64,000 nucleotides of DNA from Marinobacter nanhaiticus D15-8W (lineage in GTDB: Bacteria > Pseudomonadota > Gammaproteobacteria > Pseudomonadales > Oleiphilaceae), in NCBI RefSeq assembly GCF_036511935.1, contig NZ_AP028878.1:744001-808000 (forward strand). Reading direction: 5' to 3'. A model generated the notes under the pieces. The model saw only the letters and a list, made by a program, of their open reading frames with translations. It had not been told where the DNA came from and ran no database searches. Positions 18,172 to 27,356 of the stretch are shown here, in pieces (within the stretch, counting starts at the first letter, position 1; each line of letters begins with the position of its first letter). The translations under genes were made by a program, and so were the position numbers.

Positions 18172-20136
18172 TCAGGCGATGCCGGAGAGATTGACGACCT
18201 TCTGCTGGATCAATGTCGGTGCGGGCTTGCGAATCTGGCGGTGCATATTGTCGGCCAGTTCCAGTTGCCGGTGAAGGTCGCCGATGCTGTCTTCCAGTCG
18301 CTGGCGCTCTTCCTTCATGGTGCGCTCGTTGCGGGCCATGTCACGAATGCGGCGAATCTGGTGTTCCAGCAGCTGTTTCTGCTCCATGGAGTACTGCATG
18401 ATCGGCAGCAGCGCCTCCTGGGGCCAGCGTTCGACATCGGTCCGCACGCGGTTGTGCAGGGTGCGTGCTTCTCCAACCATGACGTTGAAGAAGCGGCGAA
18501 TCAGCAGTGACTGTTCGGTCAGCATGTTTTTCGGGTTACGGCGGAAGCGGTCCGCTTTCTTGCGTAGCTCACGTACCGCAATGACGTGACGGCCGGCCCG
18601 TAGCGGAATCGGCTCCAAGTGGCGGGCGCGGGTGTCCTCGTTATAGCGGCGGTAGATGGAACTGACCATCTTCTCGGCCAGTTGGCCTTCGGCCAGCAGG
18701 TTGCTGAGGTCGTTTTCCAGCAACTCGAAGAAGTGGTTCATCGCCCGGCTCATGCCCGCGGTCGTCCAGCTTTTGCTTAGCAGGCCACGGACTTTCTCGA
18801 CGTGATCATCGAAACGGGCTTCGGTGACCAGGTCGATGAGCATATCCCCCTGGGACTGCATCAGCCGGCGACTGGAGCGCAGGGTGATCAGCTTCTTGTA
18901 GTAGAAGTCATAATCCTGCTGGGCCCGATCAGATAGACGTTTGAGGGCGTCCCGGTCCATCTGGGTTTCACCGCAGGCATTGAGTTCATCCTTCAACGCG
19001 TCCAGGCGGGTCTGCATCGCCGCCTGGCTATTCTGCAGCATACCCAGCAGGTCGTTGATCAGGCTCTGGGTGATCAACTGCTCCTTATGCATAAGGATGC
19101 GGTTAATGATCAGCGTTTCCAGCTCCGGCAAGCAGCTGCGCTCGAACAGCGCTTCGTTCTTCTGTACTCGGGCCAGCAGCCCTTGCTTGGCCGACACGGG
19201 GATCACGTCGTCTGCGCGAATGTTCAGGTGATCGGCCGTGTACTCACGCACCCGCTGAATGGACGCCTCGGTATGTTCTGGCCCCTGCAGGTCGTCCCAA
19301 AGCACATCGATCTTATTGAGTACGGCGAAACGACCGGCACGGTGATCGGCTTCCTCTGTGGCAATGTGTTCTTTCCAGACGGTCATGTCGCTTGCGGTAA
19401 CGCCGGTGTCAGCGCTGAGCAGGAAGATCACTGCATGGGCGCTGGGCAGCATGCTGATGGTTAGTTCCGGCTCGGAACCGAGGGCGTTTAGGCCCGGCGT
19501 GTCGAGGATGCGTAGGCCGCGCTCGAAGAGGGGATGGCGGATACTGATCTGGGCGTTGCGCCAGGCCGGTACCAGCACATGGCCCGGATTGTTGCGATCA
19601 TGCTCCAGCATGCTCTCGTGGAAACCCAGTTCCCGCGCCTCGCCCGGTGTGACGCTCTTGACCTGGGCCACCTCGGCCAGCACTTCGCGCATGATATCGG
19701 GCTTGCTGGCGTCGAGGTCGTAACGCTGCCAGCGTTCAGGACGCTTGCGCAGCTGCTGCAGGGAAACGTCTTCGCGGCGGGTCTCAATAGGCAGCAGGAG
19801 CAGGTAGTCCTTGCCTTCGGTGCGATCATAGAACAGCTCAGTCGGGCACATCGTGGTGCGACCGGCCTGGGAGGGCAGCATGCGCTGGCCGTACTCGGAG
19901 AAGAAGAGCGCGTTGATCAGCTCCGTCTTGCCCCGGGAATACTCACCGACGAAGGCAATCGTCAGTTCGTCTTCAATCAATAGCTCCAGGCCGCGGCGGA
20001 TGCGCTGGCTGACATCGTCGGAGAACAGGTCATTGTCCTGCAGCCAGAGACGGTAGCGGGAGATTTGACGAATAAGTTCCTTCTTCCAGGTGTGGTAGGC
20101 CTCCACCTGGTGGGTCAAGCTTCCAGTTGCGTTCAT
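18172..20136 (-). CDS. Dynamin-like GTPase
   Basis: A 654-residue bacterial dynamin-family protein. GTPase motifs: P-loop GEYSRGKTELINAL near residues 64-77, switch I TTMCPTE near 94-100, G3 DTPGLNALGSEPE near 214-226, and G4 NKIDVLWD near 273-280. Long helical segments, probably coiled coil, fill residues 350-640 as in the stalk of dynamins, and a basic C-terminal region follows. There is no clear membrane helix. Family members remodel or protect membranes; the role here is unknown. The Shine-Dalgarno GGAG lies inside the palindromic element B that begins 4 bp upstream of the ATG. The gene appears monocistronic. Confidence 0.88.
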   Translation of the reverse strand: MNATGSLTHQVEAYHTWKKELIRQISRYRLWLQDNDLFSDDVSQRIRRGLELLIEDELTIAFVGEYSRGKTELINALFFSEYGQRMLPSQAGRTTMCPTELFYDRTEGKDYLLLLPIETRREDVSLQQLRKRPERWQRYDLDASKPDIMREVLAEVAQVKSVTPGEARELGFHESMLEHDRNNPGHVLVPAWRNAQISIRHPLFERGLRILDTPGLNALGSEPELTISMLPSAHAVIFLLSADTGVTASDMTVWKEHIATEEADHRAGRFAVLNKIDVLWDDLQGPEHTEASIQRVREYTADHLNIRADDVIPVSAKQGLLARVQKNEALFERSCLPELETLIINRILMHKEQLITQSLINDLLGMLQNSQAAMQTRLDALKDELNACGETQMDRDALKRLSDRAQQDYDFYYKKLITLRSSRRLMQSQGDMLIDLVTEARFDDHVEKVRGLLSKSWTTAGMSRAMNHFFELLENDLSNLLAEGQLAEKMVSSIYRRYNEDTRARHLEPIPLRAGRHVIAVRELRKKADRFRRNPKNMLTEQSLLIRRFFNVMVGEARTLHNRVRTDVERWPQEALLPIMQYSMEQKQLLEHQIRRIRDMARNERTMKEERQRLEDSIGDLHRQLELADNMHRQIRKPAPTLIQQKVVNLSGIA

Positions 20137-20140
20137 GGCC

Positions 20141-20407
20141 AGTGCTCCGTGAAGGTGATATTTGCGACTTCAGTTGGCCTGCCCGTCCTTAGGGCAAGGC
20201 GCGACTCGCAGGCAATGGCCGCAGCCCTTGGCAAGAGGCGTAACGCAGTCCTAAGGTCGGACAGACCAACCCGCAGGGCAACCCTGTGGTGCTTCGCCAC
20301 GGCGTTGCAGGCCTTGGCAAGGGCCGAGGCCATTCCCTGCGTCCTGCGTCTTGCGGCGAAGCACCACAGGGATGCTGAAGCCGTAAATATCACCTTCACG
20401 GAGCACT
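20141..20407. mobile_element. Palindromic MITE-like element B, abutting the dynamin start
   Basis: A 267-bp element with 23-bp perfect inverted ends (AGTGCTCCGTGAAGGTGATA and 3 nt more), extended to about 33 bp with two mismatches. It consists of two inverted modules: a core CGCAGG(C/G)AATGGCC, later GCCCTTG and CAAG, then AACGC, starts 67-68 bp from each end in opposite orientation. The core matches element A. An inner perfect 17-bp pair (CCCTGTGGTGCTTCGCC) is also present. No obvious target duplication (flanks GGCC/AACC). An 88-codon minus-strand frame runs through it but has no family support. Confidence 0.78.
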
Positions 20408-20793
20408 AACCTTCTGCGCGAATTCTCAGTCTGCGGAGACGCCGGAGTGCTCGTAGTGGGGTTGGTTGCAGCGCTAGATCACCCGTAATGCGAACCTTTC
20501 CTGCGGTCCTTTATTTTGAATACCTGTGTACTGTCTTTTCGATGTCCTGCACCTGCGTCGTCTCTTAAGACAGTTCCGGCTTATTCTAGCCATGGTAGGA
20601 CGCGCGAAAAGGTGGCTCTGTGATCTGTTGCCGGTTTTCGCCCCTGGTTACCGCCAATTTATCGGCAGGGCATAGATAATTTATTGAAAATCAGTTAGCT
20701 GGCGGGACAAGCTTGGCGTGTGGTTTTTTGCGTAATTATGTAAGTGTTTGTTGGGGCGGGCAATTGGATGGCTGGGCGTGTGGCAGGCGCCGC
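20408..20793. other. Intergenic region upstream of the dynamin gene
   Basis: 386 bp without a credible gene. On the minus strand TAGAAT (20589-20584) could be a -10 hexamer for the dynamin gene, which would put element B in the transcribed leader. The -35 is poor. Nothing else recognised. Confidence 0.4.
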
Positions 20794-21378
20794 TCAAAGA
20801 GCGACGCCGATATTGCCGAGGCCGACGCCTCGGGCCATATGTTCGATCACGATGGACACGACGTTGAGGATCAGGAACACCACGATCGGCGAGAGATCCA
20901 GTCCGCCAACCGCCGGCATGACGTTGCGGACTGGACGCATCACCGGTTCGGTGAGTTGGCCAATCAACTGGATCGCGGGGTGTGGGCTGCCGGGTGCAAT
21001 CCAACTGATAATGACAATGGCCAGCACCGACCAGAAGTAGATCTTAACGATCAGCCCCAGGACGGTCACCACCGACCAGGCCAGCAAGGTCAGCGGATTG
21101 ATGGCCGGCAGGCCATTGTTCAGGGCGATCAGGATCAGCAGGAAGGTGATGGTTTGGATGATGATCGCAAGCACGAGTGAGGCGCCATCAATGCCGCCCC
21201 AACCCGGAATCACCTTGCGTAGCGGACGCAGGGGCGGGTTGGTGGCCTTGACCACGAACTGGCTGATGGGGTTATAGAAGTCCGCCCGTGCCAGTTGCAA
21301 CAGGAAGCGCAGCAGGACGATGGTGAGGTAGAAGGTCGATAGAATCTGTAACGTCGTAATCAGAATCTGCGCCAGCAT
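20794..21378 (-). CDS. yggT: YggT family membrane protein
   Basis: A 194-residue inner-membrane protein with two YGGT repeats. Each repeat has a hydrophobic hairpin and a loop motif: LLRFLLQLARADFYNPISQFVVKATNPPLRPLRK region (residues 23-56) and IVIISWIAPGSPHPAIQL followed by LTEPVMRPVRNVMP (residues 119-151). YggT proteins are implicated in osmotic tolerance and, in plants, in cytochrome or chloroplast assembly. It sits 74 bp after proC in the standard yggS-proC-yggT order. Confidence 0.92.
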   Translation of the reverse strand: MLAQILITTLQILSTFYLTIVLLRFLLQLARADFYNPISQFVVKATNPPLRPLRKVIPGWGGIDGASLVLAIIIQTITFLLILIALNNGLPAINPLTLLAWSVVTVLGLIVKIYFWSVLAIVIISWIAPGSPHPAIQLIGQLTEPVMRPVRNVMPAVGGLDLSPIVVFLILNVVSIVIEHMARGVGLGNIGVAL

Positions 21379-21452
21379 ATCAGGCTCCGTGCTCAGGTGT
21401 CGGCGTCAATAATGCGGTCGCATAGGGTGAATTTCCACCTCTATGCACAAAC

Positions 21453-22286
21453 TTACTCGTCTTTGCTCAATTCTTTGGCGAGTTCGCCTGAGCGTTTGAA
21501 AGCGGCCTGGCCGGCCTTCTGGACCAGTTCGCGCAGGCCGCCTTCCTCAAAGGTCTTGATCGCCTGTTCGGTGGTGCCGCCGGGGGACATGACGTTGCGT
21601 TTGAGTTGCGCCGGCTCGTCCGGCCCTCGCGCGGCCATTTCAGCGGCACCGGCCATGGTCTGGATCGCCAGTTGGCGCGCGGTCATTGCGTCCAGGCCAT
21701 TGCTGATGGCCGCTTCTTCCAGCGCTTCCAGTATCAGGAAAAAGTAGGCGGGGCCACTGCCTGACAGGGCGGTGACCGAGTGCAGCAGGTCCTCATTGTC
21801 CACCCAAACCGCGACACCGATGCTTTCGAAAATGGCCGTAACTGCATCGCGTTGCTCGCTACCAACTTCGTCGGTAGCGTAGAGGCCGGCCGCGCCCTTG
21901 CCGACCAGCGATGGCGTGTTGGGCATGACGCGTACCACCGGTAGGCCGCCGCCAAGCCACTGGTCCAGGGTGGCGGATTCCAGCCCGGCGGCGATTGAAA
22001 CCATTAGCGGCCGGGTATTCTGCACCACTGGGGCGATGTCCTGGCAGACGGCCCGCATGACCTGGGGTTTGACTGCGAGCACGATGATGTCGGCTTGCTG
22101 GGCGCAATGGCGGTTGTCGGTGGTGACGCTGACGCCGAAGCGATTGCGGATTTTCTGCAGGTGATCATCGTCTGGGGCGCTGACCCAGATATTATCGGCG
22201 TTGTAACCGTTCTCGAGCATGCCGCCAATAATGGCGCTCGCCATGTTGCCGGCACCAATGAATGCAATCGTCTGGGATGTGCTCAC
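21453..22286 (-). CDS. proC: Pyrroline-5-carboxylate reductase
   Basis: A 277-residue enzyme for the last step of proline synthesis, reducing P5C with NAD(P)H. The dinucleotide motif FIGAGNMASAIIGG is near residues 9-22, VKPQVM near 73-78, and the C-terminal signature VTALSGSGPAYFFLILEAL followed by MSPGGTTEQAIKTFEEGGLR near 160-258. Length and motifs are complete. It lies 95 bp downstream of yggS. Confidence 0.95.
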   Translation of the reverse strand: MSTSQTIAFIGAGNMASAIIGGMLENGYNADNIWVSAPDDDHLQKIRNRFGVSVTTDNRHCAQQADIIVLAVKPQVMRAVCQDIAPVVQNTRPLMVSIAAGLESATLDQWLGGGLPVVRVMPNTPSLVGKGAAGLYATDEVGSEQRDAVTAIFESIGVAVWVDNEDLLHSVTALSGSGPAYFFLILEALEEAAISNGLDAMTARQLAIQTMAGAAEMAARGPDEPAQLKRNVMSPGGTTEQAIKTFEEGGLRELVQKAGQAAFKRSGELAKELSKDE

Positions 22287-22380
22287 GCTGGAACTCCGTC
22301 AGTCTGGTAAAAAGGTCAATCTGGATGCAAAAGTTCTGGCTACAAAACAAGGGCGTCTGGAACCCGATAATAACAGCAGA

Positions 22381-23079
22381 CTAGCTATCGCGGGCACCAA
22401 ACAGTGCTGTGCCGACACGCACGATGGTGGCACCTTCCTCAATCGCCGTCTCCATGTCGTCGCTCATACCCATCGACAGGGTGTCGAGACCTTCGGCGTC
22501 GGGGTTCGCCTCGCGCAGTTGGTTTAGTGCCGTTGCAAGTGCGCGGAAGCTTTCTCGCAGGCTTGCCTCGGACTGGTCGGGGTCGGGTATGGCCATCAGT
22601 CCCCTCAGTCTCAGGCCTGGCAGCTGAATGACGTCTTCGGCCAACTGGGGAATCGATGTCAGTGTCGCACCGGCCTTGGTGTCTTCGTTGTCGACGTTGA
22701 CCTGAAGGCAGATATTCAGCGGCGGTTTACTCTCGGGGCGTTGGTCGCTCAGGCGGCGGGCGATCTTGAGGCGGTCGACGCTGTGGACCCAGTCGAAGTG
22801 AGCGGCGATGTCCCGCGTCTTGTTGGACTGGATCGGGCCGATGAAGTGCCATTCCAGATTGCGCAGGTCGGCCAGGGCGGCCATCTTCTCCAGCGCCTCC
22901 TGCACGTAATTTTCGCCGAACGAAAGTTGTCCTGCCGCTGCCGCCGCACGAATGTCCTCGGGTGGTTTTCGCTTGCTTACAGCCAGGAGTCGAACGCTCT
23001 CAGGAGGCCGGTTGGCGGCCTTTGTTGCTTTTTGTATGCGTCGGGTTACGCCCCCAATATTGTCTGCTATGCTGCCCAT
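22381..23079 (-). CDS. yggS: PLP homeostasis protein YggS/PROSC
   Basis: A 232-residue alanine-racemase-like barrel that binds PLP but has no known catalysis; it buffers pyridoxal phosphate. The PLP lysine is in LLAVSKRKPPEDI (about residue 37), followed by FGENYVQEALEK, WHFIGPIQSNK and the phosphate-binding LSMGMSDDMETAIEEGATIVRVG region near residues 200-222. It is divergent from pilT, the arrangement found in many gammaproteobacteria. Confidence 0.94.
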   Translation of the reverse strand: MGSIADNIGGVTRRIQKATKAANRPPESVRLLAVSKRKPPEDIRAAAAAGQLSFGENYVQEALEKMAALADLRNLEWHFIGPIQSNKTRDIAAHFDWVHSVDRLKIARRLSDQRPESKPPLNICLQVNVDNEDTKAGATLTSIPQLAEDVIQLPGLRLRGLMAIPDPDQSEASLRESFRALATALNQLREANPDAEGLDTLSMGMSDDMETAIEEGATIVRVGTALFGARDS

Positions 23080-23280
23080 TCAGAACCTCTGGTCGAAACT
23101 TGCGCCCATTCTGGCTTGGTCTCAAAGGGGACACAAGACGGGCTCGAGTTGGAGCTGCAAAAGCGTCTCCGGAGCTGTGCGGTGAAATCGACACCGGTTA
23201 GCGTTCAGCTATCCGATACCAAAGAAACAACCAAGTTATAGCAACAACAGAACCAAGAAAAAGCCTTCCGAGGAATTCTG

Positions 23281-24315
23281 ATGGATATAACTGAACTCCT
23301 GGCCTTCTCGGCGAAACAGGGCGCGTCGGACTTGCACCTGTCTGCCGGACTGCCACCGATGATCCGTGTCGACGGCGATGTGCGGCGGATCAACCTGCCT
23401 CCCATGGAGCACAAAGAAGTCCATTCGCTCATTTATGACATCATGAATGACAAGCAGCGGAAGGACTACGAAGAATTCCTCGAGACCGACTTCTCCTTCG
23501 AAGTGCCTGGCGTGGCCCGCTTCCGTGTCAACGCATTCAACCAGAATCGGGGCGCCGGCGCGGTGTTCCGGACTATCCCCTCCAAGGTACTGACCATGGA
23601 AGATCTGGGCATGGGCCAGGTCTTCAAGGATGTCTCTTCTGTTCCGCGTGGCCTGGTGCTCGTTACGGGACCGACCGGTTCCGGTAAGTCGACCACGCTG
23701 GCGGCGATGCTCGACTACATCAACGACAGTCGTTACGAGCATATCCTCACCATCGAGGACCCGATCGAATTCGTGCACGAATCCAAGAAGTGCCTGGTGA
23801 ACCAGCGGGAAGTCCATCGCGATACCCTGGGCTTCAACGAGGCCTTGCGCTCGGCCCTGCGGGAAGACCCCGACATTATCCTGGTCGGTGAGCTTCGGGA
23901 CCTGGAAACCATTCGCCTGGCGCTGACCGCTGCCGAAACCGGTCACCTGGTTTTCGGCACCCTGCATACCACCTCCGCCGCCAAGACCATCGACCGTATC
24001 GTTGACGTGTTCCCGGCGGAAGAAAAATCCATGGTCCGCTCGATGCTCTCCGAATCCCTGCAGGCGGTTATCTCCCAGACCCTGATGAAGAAGGTCGGCG
24101 GCGGCCGGGTGGCGGCTCACGAGATCATGATCGGCACTTCGGCAATCCGGAACCTGATCCGGGAAGATAAGGTCGCGCAGATGTATTCGGCGATCCAGAC
24201 TGGTGGTTCAATCGGCATGCAGACCCTCGACCAATGCCTGCAGCGCATGCTGCAAAAAGGTCTGATTACCCGCGAAGCGGCACGGACCAAGGCCAAGATG
24301 CCGGACAACTTCTAA
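23281..24315 (+). CDS. pilT: Type IV pilus retraction ATPase PilT
   Basis: A 344-residue hexameric retraction motor. The N-terminal PAS-like domain (KQGASDLHLSAGLPP) precedes Walker A GPTGSGKST near residues 130-138. Asp box TIEDPIEFVH, Walker B ILVGELRDLET and His box TAAETGHLVFGTLHT follow. The PilT-specific AIRNLIRE motif is near residues 289-296. GAGGAA precedes the ATG. The leader contains A-rich AACAACAGAACCAAGAAAAAG (23242-23262), resembling sites used by Hfq/Crc in pseudomonads. Confidence 0.96.
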   Translation: MDITELLAFSAKQGASDLHLSAGLPPMIRVDGDVRRINLPPMEHKEVHSLIYDIMNDKQRKDYEEFLETDFSFEVPGVARFRVNAFNQNRGAGAVFRTIPSKVLTMEDLGMGQVFKDVSSVPRGLVLVTGPTGSGKSTTLAAMLDYINDSRYEHILTIEDPIEFVHESKKCLVNQREVHRDTLGFNEALRSALREDPDIILVGELRDLETIRLALTAAETGHLVFGTLHTTSAAKTIDRIVDVFPAEEKSMVRSMLSESLQAVISQTLMKKVGGGRVAAHEIMIGTSAIRNLIREDKVAQMYSAIQTGGSIGMQTLDQCLQRMLQKGLITREAARTKAKMPDNF

Positions 24316-24386
24316 AACCGGTCCTTTCCCGGTGTTAGACGTTCAGTGTGCCTTCGGGTGCAGACGTATGAGTAACAGGTGAACTG

Positions 24387-25508
24387 ATGGAATTTGAAAA
24401 ACTGCTGCGGTTGATGGTGGAGAAAGGCGGTTCTGACCTCTTCATTACGGCCGGTGTGCCACCCAGCATGAAGGTCAACGGCAAGGTGCTCCCCGTCACG
24501 AAGAACGCGCTGACGCCGGAACAGACCCGCGAATTCGTCTACGGCGCGATGAATGACAAGCAGCGCGCCGAGTTCGACGAAACCCACGAGTGCAACTTTG
24601 CGATCAGTGCCCGGGGCATCGGCCGTTTCCGGGTTAGCGCCTTCTTCCAGCGCAATATCTGCGGCATGGTGCTGCGTCGGATCGAGGTCAAGATCCCGCA
24701 GTTGGATGACCTGTCCCTGCCGGATATCATCAAGGACTTGGCGATGACCAAGCGGGGGCTGATCATCTTCGTGGGCGCCACCGGCACCGGTAAGTCCACC
24801 TCGCTGGCGGCGATGATCGGTCACCGTAACCGCAATTCCCGCGGCCATATTATTTCTATCGAGGATCCGATCGAGTTCGTCCATCAGCATCAGGGCTGCA
24901 TCGTCACCCAGCGTGAGGTGGGTATCGACACGGAAAGCTTTGAGGTGGCCCTGAAAAACACGCTACGGCAGGCGCCCGATGTGATACTGATCGGGGAGGT
25001 GCGGACCAAGCAGACCATGGAATACGCGGTGCAATTCGCCGAAACCGGTCACCTGTGTCTGGCCACCCTGCACGCCAACAACGCGAACCAGGCGCTGGAT
25101 CGGATTATCCAGTTCTTCAATCCGGAACAGCATAACCAGATCTGGATGGACCTTTCCCTTAACCTTAAAGCCGTCGTGGCCCAGCAATTGGTGCCGACGC
25201 CGGATGGCAAAGGACGCCGCGCGGTCATCGAGGTATTGATCAATACCCCTCTGGCCCAGGACCTGATCCGCAAGGGTGAAGTTCACAAACTGAAGGAACT
25301 AATGTCCAAATCCACCGAAATGGGCATGCAGACCTTTGACCAGGCGCTTTACCGACTCTACGCTGAAGGTGCGATCACCTACGAAGACGCGTTGGCCCAT
25401 GCGGATTCGGCCAACGACCTGCGTCTGATGATCAAGCTGGGTGCCGATGCGGCCGGTTCTGATAAGCTTTCATCCACGGTCGACAAGCTGTCGATCCAGG
25501 ACGATTAG
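24387..25508 (+). CDS. pilU: Type IV pilus accessory retraction ATPase PilU
   Basis: A 373-residue PilT paralogue that supports forceful retraction. It has the same domain order: KGGSDLFITAGVPPSMK at the N-terminus, Walker A GATGTGKSTS near residues 131-140, SIEDPIEFVH, VILIGEVRTKQTM, and ETGHLCLATLHANNA. The AIRNLIRE motif of PilT is absent, and the C-terminal acidic tail (GSDKLSSTVDKLSIQDD) is longer, as in PilU. It lies 71 bp after pilT and probably shares its transcript. Confidence 0.95.
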   Translation: MEFEKLLRLMVEKGGSDLFITAGVPPSMKVNGKVLPVTKNALTPEQTREFVYGAMNDKQRAEFDETHECNFAISARGIGRFRVSAFFQRNICGMVLRRIEVKIPQLDDLSLPDIIKDLAMTKRGLIIFVGATGTGKSTSLAAMIGHRNRNSRGHIISIEDPIEFVHQHQGCIVTQREVGIDTESFEVALKNTLRQAPDVILIGEVRTKQTMEYAVQFAETGHLCLATLHANNANQALDRIIQFFNPEQHNQIWMDLSLNLKAVVAQQLVPTPDGKGRRAVIEVLINTPLAQDLIRKGEVHKLKELMSKSTEMGMQTFDQALYRLYAEGAITYEDALAHADSANDLRLMIKLGADAAGSDKLSSTVDKLSIQDD

Positions 25509-25514
25509 GAATAG

Positions 25515-25542
25515 GGGGCCGGAAAATTCGGCCCCGCTTTCC
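25515..25542 (+). terminator. Terminator after pilU
   Basis: GGGGCCG pairs with CGGCCCC around seven bases just past the pilU stop; the T-tract is weak (GCTTTCC). The remainder of the 325-bp gap to the FadL start holds one further perfect hairpin, GGCGTGACCG with CGGTCACGCC (25570-25592), and otherwise nothing I can assign. Confidence 0.55.
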
Positions 25543-25833
25543 TGTTCGCCGTACGTCCTGCTCTATTGAAGGCGTGACCGGCCCGGTCACGCCTCGATAC
25601 CCGGCCTTTCCACGCTCGAAAGAACGTCCAGTCTCGAAAGACTTCGCGGTTCTGGAACTTCGTCGTCTTGCAAGAGTCTGCAGTTCGGAAGAGACAGTCT
25701 CCAGATAGTCGAAAGACAAGCGATTGTAATAACTAACAATATGCAATCCAAATGGGTTGCCTTAGCATTTGAGGCCAGCGCTGGCTCGTGCGTATACTCG
25801 CGTCCCTACGACTTTAGGCGGAGATCCAATAAC

Positions 25834-27246
25834 ATGCGAAATAACAAGACCTTGTCACGTGCAATCGTCGCTTCAGCTCTCTCATCAACATTCTGTGCCC
25901 CTGCCGTCATGGCTGGTGGTTTTGCATTGAACGAACAGAGCGCCAGCGCGATGGGTGCGGCCAATGCCGGTACCGCAGCCAATCCAGAAAACGCCACAAC
26001 CGTTTACTTTAACCCGGCGGGCATGAGCCAGCTGTCGGGCACCAATATCTCCTTTGGTGCGGCGGTACTGGACATCGATGCCGAGGCAAAGAAAGAGACG
26101 GCGAGTGCGAGGAACACGCTTGGGCAGCCTGTAAGCGGCTCTAATGGCGGCGACATTGCCGATCTCGCTGTTCTGCCGAACTTTTTCATGACCCATGAAC
26201 TCAACGATACTGTGGATGTGGGCTTTGGCATCCATGCCCCCTACGGTTTGGCGGCAGACTACGAGAACGATTTCGTTGGCCGTTTCTTTGCCGATAAGAC
26301 CGAGCTGCAAGTGATCTCGTTTAGCCCGTCCATTGCCCTGAATAATGGTGAAGGATTCTCCCTCGGCTTTGGCGTGAACGTACTTTATGCCGAAGGGCGT
26401 CTGAGCAAGTATCAGGATTACAGCGGTAACGAAGCGCAGTTGCGCCAGCTGGGCTATGCCGGCCCGGCCCTGGAGCAAGGCTATTTCGATGTCGAAGGCG
26501 ATGATGTTGGCGCAACCTTCTCCTTTGGCCTGTTGTATGAGCTAACAGAACGTACGCAAATCGGCTTGTCGGGCCAGACAGGGACCGAACTGGAACTGGA
26601 GGGGGATGCCAAGCTGTCCAACTTTCCGCAAGTCTCCTTGGGAGCGGGCGGTCTTGACGTCAACGTTGCAAACGTCAGGGAGAATGCGGTTGTGCCGCTC
26701 GAGATTCCCGAGAGCCTGACCTTTGGCGTTCGCCACCAGCTCACGGATACCGTCACGCTGCTGGCAGGTGCGACGTGGGCCAAATGGAGTCGCTTCGAAG
26801 CGCTCGACGTGGAGAGTGATGAAGAAGGCGGTGCAATCTCTGCCGTTGGCGGTCCCAAATATGGCGACGAAGATATCATTGGCCATGTCTCCGAAAACTG
26901 GAAAGACACATGGCAAGTGAACGTCGGTGCCATCTGGCAGGCGACCCCGGAGTGGGCGTTCAAGGCCGGGTACGCGTATGACGAGTCGCCGGTGAACGAG
27001 AACTTCCGTACCGCGCGTATTCCATCGGATGATCGCCAGTGGCTCACCCTTGGCACCCAGTACGCCCACGCCCAGTCCGGTTGGACGGTCGATGTCGCAG
27101 CCGGTGTTCTGCTGTTCGACGACGTCGACGTCAACGAACAGGAGTATACGGTTGACGACGAGCCGGCCGAAGGCGCAGCAAGCTATTCAGCAACTTATGA
27201 GCTGAGCGCCTGGGGCGCAGCGGTACAGGTCAGCAAGGCATTCTGA
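25834..27246 (+). CDS. FadL/OmpP1-family outer membrane long-chain fatty acid transporter
   Basis: A 470-residue beta-barrel precursor. The signal peptide ends near APAVMAGGFALNE, and the mature N-terminus GGFALNEQSASAMGAANAG is the FadL plug-hatch segment. NPAGMSQLSG and GIHAPYGLAADYENDFVGRFFADKTELQVISFSPS are characteristic of the family. The protein ends in the aromatic C-terminus VQVSKAF used for BAM insertion. FadL proteins pass hydrophobic molecules such as fatty acids across the outer membrane; the cargo here is not provable. The ATG at 25834 has GGCGGAG 11 nt before it; the open frame from 25741 lacks a ribosome site. Confidence 0.92.
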   Translation: MRNNKTLSRAIVASALSSTFCAPAVMAGGFALNEQSASAMGAANAGTAANPENATTVYFNPAGMSQLSGTNISFGAAVLDIDAEAKKETASARNTLGQPVSGSNGGDIADLAVLPNFFMTHELNDTVDVGFGIHAPYGLAADYENDFVGRFFADKTELQVISFSPSIALNNGEGFSLGFGVNVLYAEGRLSKYQDYSGNEAQLRQLGYAGPALEQGYFDVEGDDVGATFSFGLLYELTERTQIGLSGQTGTELELEGDAKLSNFPQVSLGAGGLDVNVANVRENAVVPLEIPESLTFGVRHQLTDTVTLLAGATWAKWSRFEALDVESDEEGGAISAVGGPKYGDEDIIGHVSENWKDTWQVNVGAIWQATPEWAFKAGYAYDESPVNENFRTARIPSDDRQWLTLGTQYAHAQSGWTVDVAAGVLLFDDVDVNEQEYTVDDEPAEGAASYSATYELSAWGAAVQVSKAF

Positions 27247-27271
27247 TACGCGAGTACCGATCGACGTGACG

Positions 27272-27304
27272 AACAGGCAGGCCCCCGGGCCTGCCTGTTT
27301 TTTT
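27272..27304 (+). terminator. Rho-independent terminator after the FadL gene
   Basis: AACAGGCAGGCCC pairs with GGGCCTGCCTGTT around a CCG loop, followed by a long T-run. One of the strongest terminators in the window. Confidence 0.92.
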
Positions 27305-27356
27305 GGGTGCTCAAAAAAGCAGCTGGGTGCGCACTCGGTCTTGCACTCAGCTTGAA

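Noticed and set aside
20133..20399. 88-codon minus-strand reading frame across element B
   Set aside because: It is produced by the palindromic element. The similarity of its peptide to a frame in element A (LLPRAAAI versus LLARATAI) follows from the shared DNA core, and its stop lies past the dynamin start.
25570..25592. Perfect palindrome GGCGTGACCG/CGGTCACGCC as an operator
   Set aside because: It lies between pilU and the FadL gene, far from the FadL start, and fits an accessory terminator stem as well as an operator; no known consensus matches.
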